Assembly (NCBI GenBank): GCA_017540225.1 | Contig: JAFYBM010000064.1 | Coordinates: forward strand, 1 to 33,805 | DNA: 33,805 nt | From: Oscillospiraceae bacterium | Lineage (GTDB): Bacteria; Bacillota; Clostridia; Oscillospirales; Ruminococcaceae | Direction of reading: 5' to 3' | The notes under the pieces: generated by a model | What the model saw: only the letters and a program-made list of their open reading frames with translations | Database searches by the model: none | What the model was told of the DNA's origin: nothing | In this document: piece after piece, positions 8,613 to 15,265 of the stretch | Position numbering within the stretch: position 1 is the stretch's first letter | Layout: every line of letters begins with the position of its first letter | Translations under genes and position numbers: made by a program

Positions 8613-9776
8613 TTGGAAGCATATTTGGAACCCGCCGCAGAGGAAAAGACGCGCATCAGAAAGAAAAAAAAGCACCGCAAAAAAGCAGTGACGAAGCGTT
8701 TTGCCGGAATTGACATTGTAAAAATAGCTGCTTGCTTTCTGGTCATCGCCGTTCACTTTTTCCTGCACAGCGGCTTTTACACAACCCCGATTTCATCAGA
8801 ATTCGGTCTGCCGCACATTTTCATGCGCTATATCGCATTCAACTGTGTGCCGCTGTTCATGATTACGACCGGCTATCTCATGAAAAACAAAACACTCAGC
8901 GCACATTATTATCTCGGCATTCTGCGCGTGCTGATCCTGTATCTGGTTATCAGCGCAATCTGCCTGACCTTCAACCGAATCGTTATCAAAGAACAGATCA
9001 CACCGTGGGGTGTGCTGCGCGGCATTCTGATGTATACCGCTGCACAGTACGGCTGGTATGTTGAGTATTATTTCTCCATTTTTTTCATCATTCCGTTTCT
9101 GAATGCGGGCTATCATGCATTGCAGACACGCCGCGACAAAACAATCCTGCTGATTACCGTGATTCTGCTGACGATGGTCTCGCAGGGACTGTATATCGGC
9201 ACAGAATTTGCAACACAGATCAAGCTGCTTCCGGGCTATTTCGCCCGCTGCTATCCGATCGCATACTATCTGATCGGCGTATATATCCGCGATTATCCGC
9301 CAAAGCGTCGGGTGCTGCCGAAATGCATCGAGCTTGTGCTGTTTCTCGCTGGGCTGATCTGGATTTCGCTGACGACCTATCACCAGACGCTGCTGAACGT
9401 CGACGGCGGCTTCACATGGCAGTCATGGCACTTTGAGGATTACGCAGCATGGCCGGTCGCGCTGATGAGCACGATGATGTTCCTGCTGATGTTTGATATT
9501 CCCTGCAAAAACCGTGTCATTGCGAAAATATTACAGCGCATCAGCAATGCAACATTTGCCGCATACCTGATTTCATATGTCTATGACTGCATCTTTTACG
9601 GCAGACTTAACGCGAAAGTGCCGGATATTCCGGCGCGGTTCGCATACGCGCCTGCGACTGTCATCTGTGTATTCAGCTGCTCGATCATCACTGGATTGAT
9701 CCTGCAGGGAATCTACGATTTTTGCGCTAAGCGCATTCAAAGGCATTTCGCACGCCGCGCACAACAAAAGAACTGA
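8613..9776 (+). CDS. Membrane acyltransferase family 3 protein
   Basis: This 387-residue multi-pass membrane protein starts at TTG 8613 with AGGAG at 8601-8605 (7-bp spacing), 12 bp after recN. A Lys/Arg-rich cytoplasmic tail (EKTRIRKKKKHRKKAVTKR) precedes the first membrane helix, which carries the family signature FAGIDIVKIAACFLVIAVHFF with the conserved His. About ten hydrophobic segments follow. Acyltransferase-3 proteins O-acetylate or otherwise acylate cell-wall or extracellular carbohydrates. No C-terminal SGNH domain is present, so it resembles WecH-like forms more than OatA. The substrate cannot be told from sequence. The recN link is probably only transcriptional; a terminator follows directly. 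Confidence 0.85.
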   Translation: MEAYLEPAAEEKTRIRKKKKHRKKAVTKRFAGIDIVKIAACFLVIAVHFFLHSGFYTTPISSEFGLPHIFMRYIAFNCVPLFMITTGYLMKNKTLSAHYYLGILRVLILYLVISAICLTFNRIVIKEQITPWGVLRGILMYTAAQYGWYVEYYFSIFFIIPFLNAGYHALQTRRDKTILLITVILLTMVSQGLYIGTEFATQIKLLPGYFARCYPIAYYLIGVYIRDYPPKRRVLPKCIELVLFLAGLIWISLTTYHQTLLNVDGGFTWQSWHFEDYAAWPVALMSTMMFLLMFDIPCKNRVIAKILQRISNATFAAYLISYVYDCIFYGRLNAKVPDIPARFAYAPATVICVFSCSIITGLILQGIYDFCAKRIQRHFARRAQQKN

Positions 9777-9777
9777 T

Positions 9778-9826
9778 AAACAGACCGGACAAATGCCATG
9801 CTGCATTTATCCGGTCTGTTTGTTAA
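9778..9826. terminator. Bidirectional rho-independent terminator
   Basis: Perfect inverted arms AAACAGACCGGA (9778-9789) and TCCGGTCTGTTT (9810-9821) continue inwards through a CA/TA mismatch to AATGC/GCATT around a CATGCT loop. The hairpin sits between the acyltransferase gene (stop 9776) and the convergent DUF4317 gene (stop 9851). T-rich tails on both strands suit termination in both directions. Confidence 0.9.
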
Positions 9827-9850
9827 TAAAGCCTGTTTAGCCTCTGTCTT

Positions 9851-11011
9851 CTACCACGGCGCCGCAGTATCCTCCGCGACTCCGGGAACCTTCAGATCAT
9901 AGCCGTTGACCTCGATCACAGCATCATCCAGCTCAATCACCATGCAGTGCCGCCCGTTGATCTTATCAAGCCGCACTTTATCCTTCGCCTCATTCTTCAC
10001 ATTGACAACGATCTCCGGCGTTTTGATGACCGTTTTCGGTGAAACCAGACGCTCCGGCTTCAAGGAGCTTTCAACGTGCTCCTCAAAAACCTTCTCGGTA
10101 TCGACCAGCTTTTCCTCCGGCACACCTGCCTCCGAGAGCATTCTGTGCAGAATGCGGCCGGTGACTTCTGTCGGTGAATCGTCGGTCTTGTTTTTTGCAA
10201 CAATCTGATTCAGCTTATCGTTCACGGTCGTCACGGTCTCATAGGTCAGGTCATCGCCGAGCAGCGCACCGAGCACCGTTTTCATGTCCGCCTGATCTTC
10301 TTCAACTGTTGTCTCCACATCGCATTCAAAAAACGCATCAACGAGATTTTCATTCGGCGTATTCGGTGTTTTGGTATAATAGAGGATATGATGCACATCC
10401 GTTGCACGGTCAGAGAAAACCGGATAGAAAAAGCCGTCCTGCGGCGCCTTGCTGATGACCGCATTGGGGTTTTCCTGCCGCAGAATCTCATCGTCAAACT
10501 GATTGTATACCAGCATCCCCTCCGTTTTTGCGATCGGACACATCGCGCAGACAATATAGCGGAAGGTCTGATCGGTAAAATCCGTTTCCAGCTCGTCCAT
10601 CTTGTTTTTTCGCGGCGGATCGTAGGTGCAGTAGGCCATCAGTACAGCATACGGCGCATCGGAATCAACCGTTTCTGCGAGCTTCCCGAGAAAATTCAGC
10701 GCAACATCCTCCTGCTTCAGCTCCGATTGCAGCAGCGCAGCAAGCCTTGTCTGCGCACCGTCCTCACCGTATGCATGGTTACGGAACGGCAGCTCCGAGC
10801 TTTGCTTGCCGAGATTGACATTGAGCACCTTTTTCATCGTATCATAGAGGATCTGGCTCTCCGGCGAAGGGATACTGCCTGCATTGCGGATATTGACGCC
10901 GCGGACTGTACGCTGGCTGTCCACAAATGCCGTCAATACTTTCTCCATCGCAAAATATTTTGCTTCCGGATTAAAGTGATTGCGTATTTCATTGAGTTCT
11001 TTGCGGTTCAT
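9851..11011 (-). CDS. DUF4317 family protein, unknown function
   Basis: This 386-residue soluble protein has no signal peptide or membrane helix. The start MNRKELNEIRNHFNPEAKYF and the size match the DUF4317 family, common in gut Clostridia and of unknown function. I see no catalytic motif; the middle (DAPYAVLMAYCTYDPPRK) and the acidic C-terminal half look globular. I placed the start at the ATG 11009-11011, preceded by AAGGAGACAA; the longer open frame to 11077 has no good ribosome-binding site. It is the last gene of the minus-strand block and ends 25 bp before the shared terminator. Confidence 0.8.
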   Translation of the reverse strand: MNRKELNEIRNHFNPEAKYFAMEKVLTAFVDSQRTVRGVNIRNAGSIPSPESQILYDTMKKVLNVNLGKQSSELPFRNHAYGEDGAQTRLAALLQSELKQEDVALNFLGKLAETVDSDAPYAVLMAYCTYDPPRKNKMDELETDFTDQTFRYIVCAMCPIAKTEGMLVYNQFDDEILRQENPNAVISKAPQDGFFYPVFSDRATDVHHILYYTKTPNTPNENLVDAFFECDVETTVEEDQADMKTVLGALLGDDLTYETVTTVNDKLNQIVAKNKTDDSPTEVTGRILHRMLSEAGVPEEKLVDTEKVFEEHVESSLKPERLVSPKTVIKTPEIVVNVKNEAKDKVRLDKINGRHCMVIELDDAVIEVNGYDLKVPGVAEDTAAPW

Positions 11012-11040
11012 TGGAAATTGTCTCCTTTTCGATCGAGCAG

Positions 11041-11068
11041 AAAAATGCCGCCGAGTCATCCCGACGGC
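11041..11068 (-). terminator. Probable rho-independent terminator after the DUF1858 gene
   Basis: On the minus strand GCCGTCG (11068-11062) and CGGCGGC (11053-11047) can pair over 7 bp with one G-T wobble, loop GGATGACT, followed by ATTTTT. It lies 12 bp after the DUF1858 stop and ahead of the DUF4317 gene, so DUF4317 transcription may be reduced or separately started. Moderate strength only. Confidence 0.5.
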
Positions 11069-11079
11069 CCGAGTCATTA

Positions 11080-11274
11080 TTATGCCATAGCTGCATTGAT
11101 TTTTGAAATCAGCTCATCGGCATCAACACCGTGAACGGCGCAGGCCTGCTCCAGCGTTTCGCCGCGGGATGCGGGGCAGCCGAGGCAGTGCATTCCGATC
11201 TCCAGAAAAAGCGGCGCAGTATCCGGCGCAATATCCAGAATATCACCGACAATTGTATCTTTTGTGATTTGCAT
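11080..11274 (-). CDS. DUF1858 domain protein (small CxxC redox-type protein)
   Basis: This 64-residue protein begins MQITKDTIVGDILDIAPDTA, continues LFLEIGMHCLGCPASRGETLEQAC and ends VDADELISKINAAMA, an excellent match to the DUF1858 pattern. The CxxC (HCLGCP) suggests a redox or metal site; the domain is sometimes called a hybrid-cluster-associated disulphide domain. The function is unknown. I chose the ATG at 11272-11274 with AAAGGAATG upstream. A second in-frame ATG three codons earlier (11283) overlaps that ribosome-binding site and is less likely. Confidence 0.85.
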   Translation of the reverse strand: MQITKDTIVGDILDIAPDTAPLFLEIGMHCLGCPASRGETLEQACAVHGVDADELISKINAAMA

Positions 11275-11290
11275 TGGTATCATTCCTTTC

Positions 11291-11320
11291 AAAAAAGAGG
11301 GCGCGAACAAGCCGCGCCCG
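11291..11320 (-). terminator. Rho-independent terminator after the zinc-ribbon gene
   Basis: On the minus strand GGGCGCG (11319-11313) pairs perfectly with CGCGCCC (11305-11299) around a 7-base loop and is followed by TCTTTTTT (complement of 11298-11291). It lies 13 bp after the zinc-ribbon gene stop and overlaps the leader of the DUF1858 gene. Confidence 0.8.
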
Positions 11321-11332
11321 TTTGTTCAATAA

Positions 11333-11611
11333 TTACTGCTGGTTCTTGAGCTGTGCATAGCACTCGCTGCAATAAACCGGACGATCCTCACGCGGACGGA
11401 AAGGAACCTGTGCTTCCTTACCGCAGTTTGCGCAGGTAGCAGTGAAATATTCACGCTCGGTCTTGCCTGCATTCTTTCTTGCATCGCGGCAAGCCTTGCA
11501 CTTCTTCGGGTCATTTGCAAAGCCCTTCTCAGCGTAGAATTCCTGCTCGCCGGCGGTGAATACGAACTCCTGTCCGCACTCATTGCATACTAAGGTTCTG
11601 TCTTCGTACAT
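11333..11611 (-). CDS. Small zinc-ribbon protein with four CxxC pairs
   Basis: This 92-residue protein has Cys pairs at 9/12 (CNEC), 38/41 (CKAC), 60/63 (CANC) and 81/84 (CSEC), enough for two zinc ribbons. The order EDRTLVCNECGQEFVFTAGEQ followed by the YFTATCANCGKEAQVPF module is a widespread small-protein architecture in Firmicutes and Chloroflexi (zf-trcl plus CxxC-x17-CxxC). It probably binds nucleic acid or a protein partner; the role is not established. The ATG at 11611 has GAGG 9 bp ahead. Its own terminator follows. Confidence 0.85.
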   Translation of the reverse strand: MYEDRTLVCNECGQEFVFTAGEQEFYAEKGFANDPKKCKACRDARKNAGKTEREYFTATCANCGKEAQVPFRPREDRPVYCSECYAQLKNQQ

Positions 11612-11762
11612 TTGAATAATCCTCGATTCTTGAAATTTGGACCTCGACGGAATTTACGCCATCACAGTTGCTCATGTACCGCCTGCTGGCGATGCTCTGA
11701 AGCGAAATCGGGTTGCAGGTGAAATAAACTTGCACGCGCTGGAAGAAATGCTGCCGGGTCAT
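11580..11762 (-). other. Intergenic stretch with a possible 60-residue ORF
   Basis: Between the sigma-factor stop (11836) and the zinc-ribbon start (11611) lie 224 bp with no recognised gene. An open frame from ATG 11762 to 11580 reads MTRQHFFQRVQVYFTCN then a Ser/Arg-rich part, with codon use that looks coding. It has no ribosome-binding site, no recognisable family, and it runs 32 bp into the zinc-ribbon gene in another frame. It may simply be untranslated leader. Confidence 0.2.
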
Positions 11763-11835
11763 AGTCGGATCGGAAGGGAATAGCCCTGCCTTCCGGAGTT
11801 CAGGGGCAGTCTGCCGGACTTGCTTCGGGCTGCTT

Positions 11836-12471
11836 TCACGGTTCTGCGTGATTGTCAGCTGCCGTTTCTTTCTGGCTCCAAACGGCGCGGAGCTTGCGTC
11901 TTGCACGCTGAATCGCGTTATCAACGCTTTTCACGGGAACGTGCTCTTTTTCAGCAATCTGCTCATAGGAAAATCCACTCACAGAGAGCCAGAAGATTTC
12001 ACGCTCCTGCTTGCTCAGCACATCTGTCAACTTCGCATAAAGCTCAGAAATACGTTCTTTTTCATAGAATGCCTGCTCCGGCGTATCCGCAGCATCCGGC
12101 AGTGTATCTGCCATGCTGTTCTCCGGATCATCCAGAGAAACCGCCGGCAGATCGCCGTTTCCGCGGGAGGCTGAGCGCTCCATTCTTGAAATATTCCGCA
12201 TCCGGTTGCGAATACAGACTGCTGCATAGGTTCGGAATCCGGCTGTTCTTTCTCTGTCATAGGACGAAACTGCTGCAAGCAATCCGAGCATTCCCTCCTG
12301 TGCATAATCCTCCGCATCTGCCGGATGGCCGGCAAACGCATGAGCCATCTGCACGACCGTATTCCGGTACCGTTCCAGAAGGATCTCAAATGCCTGCGGA
12401 TTTGTCCCGCAAAGAGAAACCAGTGTTTCGTCCGTCAGTGAACGAAGCGTGTCAACCGAAGATACTTGCAC
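11836..12471 (-). CDS. SigH-type RNA polymerase sigma factor
   Basis: This 211-residue sigma-70 family factor keeps regions 2 and 4. Region 2 reads AEDYAQEGMLGLLAAVSSYD then GFRTYAAVCIRNRM; region 4 reads LSKQEREIFWLSVSGFSYEQ followed by KSVDNAIQRARRKL. The last motif closely resembles SigH (Spo0H), whose B. subtilis form controls early sporulation and competence. The start is GTG at 12469-12471: GAGGAGG lies 8 bp ahead, better than any other start in the longer open frame to 12555. A strong promoter lies about 100 bp upstream. Whether this is the SigH orthologue or a paralogue is unclear. Confidence 0.85.
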   Translation of the reverse strand: MQVSSVDTLRSLTDETLVSLCGTNPQAFEILLERYRNTVVQMAHAFAGHPADAEDYAQEGMLGLLAAVSSYDRERTAGFRTYAAVCIRNRMRNISRMERSASRGNGDLPAVSLDDPENSMADTLPDAADTPEQAFYEKERISELYAKLTDVLSKQEREIFWLSVSGFSYEQIAEKEHVPVKSVDNAIQRARRKLRAVWSQKETAADNHAEP

Positions 12472-12567
12472 TCTGACAGCCTCCTCACTGCGGAAACACA
12501 CCCAATCCCGCACCTGTCCAGTTTGCACAATACGCAGAACCGCACCGGCAAACAAAAGACCAATATC

Positions 12568-12596
12568 ATCATAACCGAAAGCTGTTCATTTGTCAA
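12568..12596 (-). promoter_or_regulatory. Strong vegetative-type promoter for the sigma-factor gene
   Basis: The minus strand carries TTGACA (12596-12591), a 17-bp spacer and TATGAT (12573-12568), a near-perfect SigA-type promoter. Transcription should begin near 12561, giving a leader of about 90 nt before the GTG at 12471. One arm of a 12-bp inverted repeat fills most of the spacer. Confidence 0.85.
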
Positions 12597-12643
12597 GCAA
12601 TTTGACCGTTTCTGCAAAGAAAACGGCATAGTGAACAGCTTTC
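12577..12643. repeat. 12-bp perfect inverted repeat overlapping the sigma-factor promoter
   Basis: Arms GAAAGCTGTTCA (12577-12588) and TGAACAGCTTTC (12632-12643) are exact reverse complements 43 bp apart. Inside are two further small hairpins: GTCAA/TTGAC around GCAA, and CCGTTT/AAACGG. One arm lies between the -35 and -10 boxes and the other about 35 bp upstream of the -35. The layout suits a pair of operator half-sites or a cruciform. It also lies between the fumarase stop and the promoter. Confidence 0.7.
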
Positions 12644-12673
12644 AACATTCATTTTTCAGCAAAAGAAACAAAT

Positions 12674-13237
12674 TCAGGATTCTGCTGCAAATGCAGCCCG
12701 TCCGTCACGGAACAGATTACCGCCGTGTGAATCAATTGCAACCAAGAGCGGAAAATCTGCAAATTCCAGCCTTTTAACCGATTCGCAGCCGAGGTCGTCA
12801 TAAGCGATGACCTCACATTTTGCGATATGGGACGCTGCAAGCGCACCGGCTCCGCCGACCGCACAGAAATAAACGGCACGGTTCCGGATAATTGCATCGC
12901 AGACTGCCGCAGAACGCTCGCCCTTGCCGATCATAGCCAGAAGACCTGCATCCAGCAGCATCGGCGCATAGGGATCCATGCGGCTCGAAGTCGTCGGCCC
13001 GCAGGCACCGATCGGCCGTCCTGGCGGTGCAGCTGTCGGTCCCGCGTAATAGATCACGGCATCCTGCATCGGGAAAGGCAGCTCACCGTTTTCGCGCATT
13101 GCCGCAGCGATCCGCTTATGTGCGGCATCCCGCGAGGTATAAACCGTTCCGGAAAGAATGACGCGGTCGCCGGCGTGCAGGGCTTGCTGTTCCCGTACAA
13201 GCGCCGGCAGCTCCGTCACATTACAGTGAAATTCCAT
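12674..13237 (-). CDS. Fumarate hydratase (class I) beta subunit
   Basis: This 187-residue protein matches the C-terminal beta chain of two-subunit, iron-sulphur class I fumarases and related tartrate dehydratases. The start is followed by LHAGDRVILSGTVYTSRDAA, then AVIYYAGPTAAPPGRPIGAC, GPTTSSRMDPYAPMLLDAGL, MIGKGERS and an end with AYDDLGCESVKRLEF. The enzyme interconverts fumarate and malate. The alpha subunit, which binds the Fe-S cluster, normally sits directly upstream but is absent here. Instead the upstream gene encodes a coiled-coil protein, whose TGA shares its A with this ATG (TGATG at 13237), so the two are translationally coupled. Confidence 0.9.
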   Translation of the reverse strand: MEFHCNVTELPALVREQQALHAGDRVILSGTVYTSRDAAHKRIAAAMRENGELPFPMQDAVIYYAGPTAAPPGRPIGACGPTTSSRMDPYAPMLLDAGLLAMIGKGERSAAVCDAIIRNRAVYFCAVGGAGALAASHIAKCEVIAYDDLGCESVKRLEFADFPLLVAIDSHGGNLFRDGRAAFAAES

Positions 13238-14691
13238 CAGTTCCAGCCGCTGGTTTCACCGGCGCTTTCAGCTAGATCGTCAAAATTGAATTCTGTCTTG
13301 CCGACCTTCTCAAAGGCCTTGGAAGCGACCTCATCGAAGCTCTCAAAGCTCGGAACAGAATCATCATCACCGACCGTTGAGCGTGCTTCGCTGATGACAT
13401 TCTTCGCCTCGGTGAGGCGGCTGCCGGCCTGACCGGTCAGGTTTTCAAGCACGAGAGAAATCTCGTTGAACTTCTTGGAAACGCTGTCGATCTCGCTGCG
13501 CAGCAATGCACGGACTGTTCTTGCAGTCTCAGTTGTTGTCTTATTTCTCCGCTCTGCATCCTCAATGGAAGCACGAACAGATTCTTCAGCATCTGCGACA
13601 GTTTTGATAGCCTGTGCATCTGCATCATTGAGCTTCTTTTCCGCTTCGCTGTTTGCACTGCTGATGGTTTCCTCAGCCTGCTTATTTGCATCTGCGATCG
13701 TCTTTTCAGCCTGTGCATTGGCATCGGCAATGGTCTTTTCGGCCTGTGCATTTGCCTCTGCGATTGCCTTTTCGGCCTTTTCCTCAGCAGACTTGGTGAT
13801 GGCAGTTGCCTTCTTATTCGCCTCAGAAGCGACCTTCTTAGCGGTCATCTGCGCTTCCATAAACAGTGCGCTCATATCGAAGCCGGAATCCGCACTGTTC
13901 TCCTTGAGGTCATCATTCTCCTGACGCAGCTTTTCAAGCTCACGATCCTTTTCGGCGAGGCTTGCGCTCTGCTCGGAAATCATTGCCTCATATTCCGCCA
14001 GCTTTTGCAGATCAGCTTCATTGGAGAGACCGGAGGATTCCTCGATCATCGCATTCTTTGCATCCAGCTCTGCGCGCAGTCTTTCCAGCTCACTGTCAGC
14101 TTCCGAAGCATGGCTCTGCGCCGCAGAGAGCTGTGCCTGCATATCAGCGATCTGCTGTGCAGCTTCTTCCGAGCCGCCGGAGGCAGAGAGTGCCTGTGCA
14201 GCTGCAGTCGCAAGATCCTGACGCAGAGATTCGTTATCTTCATTCAGTGTTGTCAGGCGGCTTTCCAGCTCCGTAATCTGATTTTTCAGATTGGTCTCCT
14301 CCTCCTGTGCAAGCTGAAGCTCAGCCTGAACAGAAGCGAGATCCGCCTTGGCATCGGTAGCTTCCTGTCTTGCAGCAGCAAGCTCCGCCTCGGAAGCACC
14401 GCCTTCGCCGCTGCCCTCAATGACAGGACGGTTTTTCAGCTCATCCTGCGCAGCGCGAAGCTGATTTTTGGTTGTACCAAGCTCACCGCGGAGGCGGGTC
14501 AGCTCAGATTCATACTCAGCAATTTTGGCATCATCCAGGCCGCCGCCGGATTGCGCCTTCTTTTTCAATTCGTCGCGTTCTTCCTGAAGTGCATAGATTT
14601 GTGAATTCAATTCATCGACATAAGCTAAGACATCTTCCTTGACAAAACCGCCACCGATTTTCGTGGTTCTCAAAACATTTGGCTGATCCAT
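13237..14691 (-). CDS. Long DivIVA-like coiled-coil protein
   Basis: This 484-residue, very acidic and Ala/Glu-rich protein has no signal or membrane helix. The first 45 residues hold a DivIVA-like module, GGGFVKEDVLAYVDELN, repeated almost exactly in the 69-residue protein encoded just upstream. Coiled coil runs through most of residues 30-265, broken by Gly/Ser patches near 46-52, 90-100 and 168-176. A second helical part (275-400) includes seven 11-residue repeats. The C-terminus (440-484) is low-complexity, ending SGWN. DivIVA proteins bind curved membrane and organise poles and septa; a similar scaffold role is inferred from module and position after ftsZ. The ATG at 14691 follows TTGGAG. 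Confidence 0.7.
   Translation of the reverse strand: MDQPNVLRTTKIGGGFVKEDVLAYVDELNSQIYALQEERDELKKKAQSGGGLDDAKIAEYESELTRLRGELGTTKNQLRAAQDELKNRPVIEGSGEGGASEAELAAARQEATDAKADLASVQAELQLAQEEETNLKNQITELESRLTTLNEDNESLRQDLATAAAQALSASGGSEEAAQQIADMQAQLSAAQSHASEADSELERLRAELDAKNAMIEESSGLSNEADLQKLAEYEAMISEQSASLAEKDRELEKLRQENDDLKENSADSGFDMSALFMEAQMTAKKVASEANKKATAITKSAEEKAEKAIAEANAQAEKTIADANAQAEKTIADANKQAEETISSANSEAEKKLNDADAQAIKTVADAEESVRASIEDAERRNKTTTETARTVRALLRSEIDSVSKKFNEISLVLENLTGQAGSRLTEAKNVISEARSTVGDDDSVPSFESFDEVASKAFEKVGKTEFNFDDLAESAGETSGWN
13537..13767 (-). repeat. Seven tandem 33-bp (11-residue) coding repeats in the long DivIVA-like gene
   Basis: Residues 309-385 divide into seven 11-mers: AIAEANAQAEK, TIADANAQAEK, TIADANKQAEE, TISSANSEAEK, KLNDADAQAIK, TVADAEESVRA and SIEDAERRNKT. 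The first three are nearly identical, and divergence grows towards the 3' end. An 11-residue (hendecad) period is typical of straight or right-handed coiled coils, as in membrane-surface scaffold proteins. Confidence 0.85.
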
Positions 14692-14826
14692 AAGTACGCT
14701 CCAATCCTCCGCAAAAAAATGATATAGCTGTTGCCGCAGGATACACGGACAAAATCGCGTTGCTGTTCGCGGATGCAGTCTTCGCAGAAGCCGCCCGTTT
14801 TACCGTACCCTGCAAGTACATATTAT

Positions 14827-14855
14827 ATGATAACATATTTTGCGTATTTTTGCAA
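14827..14855 (-). promoter_or_regulatory. Possible promoter of the long DivIVA-like gene
   Basis: The minus strand reads TTGCAA (14855-14850), a 17-bp AT-rich spacer, then TATCAT (14832-14827), with an overlapping TATAAT just beyond (14827-14822). The -35 is weak but the region is the only promoter-like site between the upstream terminator and the gene. Confidence 0.5.
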
Positions 14856-14933
14856 GACGTTCGGTGTAGAAATATCAGCTTGATTTTCGTGCAATTTTAC
14901 CATATATCATTTGAGATTTCCGGGAGAATCGAC

Positions 14934-14968
14934 AAAAAAACAGCGGACTGACACAATTTGTCAGTCCG
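14934..14968 (-). terminator. Rho-independent terminator after the small DivIVA-like gene
   Basis: On the minus strand CGGACTGACA (14968-14959) pairs perfectly over 10 bp with TGTCAGTCCG (14953-14944), loop AATTG, then CTG and seven Ts (complement of 14940-14934). It lies 22 bp past the stop at 14991 and closes the ftsZ transcription unit. Confidence 0.92.
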
Positions 14969-14990
14969 TTTCCTTTTTCTGGAGTGTTTA

Positions 14991-15200
14991 TTATTTGTTA
15001 TTCTCAAGCTCACGGATTCTGTTTCTGGCTGCTTCCAGTTCCTTGCGGAGATCCTGGTTCTGCTCCTCCATTGAAAGCAGTCTGACGTTCAGTTCGTCAA
15101 TATATTTCATGACGTCTTCCTTCACAAATCCGTTGCCGACAGCGGTTGTCCGCATGACAGTCGGCTGCTTTTCGCTTTTCTCGCGCATTTTCAGAAACAT
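14991..15200 (-). CDS. Small DivIVA-like protein next to ftsZ
   Basis: This 69-residue protein consists of a basic N-terminus (MFLKMREKSEKQ), the module TTAVGNGFVKEDVMKYIDEL and a short coiled coil rich in Glu/Arg ending in ELENNK. The module is nearly identical to the start of the 484-residue protein encoded downstream, and both resemble the N-terminal membrane/dimer domain of DivIVA. Here almost nothing but the module is present. The gene follows ftsZ after 65 bp and ends in a strong terminator. The ATG at 15200 has AAGGAAGG ahead; internal ATGs at residues 5 and 16 are possible alternatives. A role with FtsZ is inferred only from position. Confidence 0.75.
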   Translation of the reverse strand: MFLKMREKSEKQPTVMRTTAVGNGFVKEDVMKYIDELNVRLLSMEEQNQDLRKELEAARNRIRELENNK

Positions 15201-15227
15201 TGCAGTGCCTTCCTTTCTTTATACAAA

Positions 15228-15257
15228 CGGCAGACTGCCTTTCGGAGCAATCTGCCG
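15228..15257 (-). terminator. Weak hairpin between ftsZ and the small DivIVA-like gene
   Basis: CGGCAGA and TCTGCCG (15257-15251 and 15234-15228 on the minus strand) form a 7-bp stem with a 16-base loop followed by TTTGT. It is a poor terminator and may only slow transcription or protect the ftsZ mRNA end, allowing partial read-through. Confidence 0.4.
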
Positions 15258-15265
15258 CAATGTGA

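Larger units (their letters stand above)
14692..14990 (-). other. 299-bp intergenic region with a terminator and a promoter-like site
   Basis: No gene is seen. On the minus strand the region opens with the terminator of the small DivIVA-like gene (14934-14968), continues through an AT-rich stretch with a promoter-like site (14827-14855), and ends with about 130 bp of leader before the long DivIVA-like ATG. This suggests the two DivIVA-like genes are separate transcription units. Confidence 0.7.

Noticed and set aside
7638-8768. A 376-codon minus-strand frame opposite recN
   Set aside because: It spans the conserved RecN C-terminal half and is Cys/Gln-rich and unlike any family.
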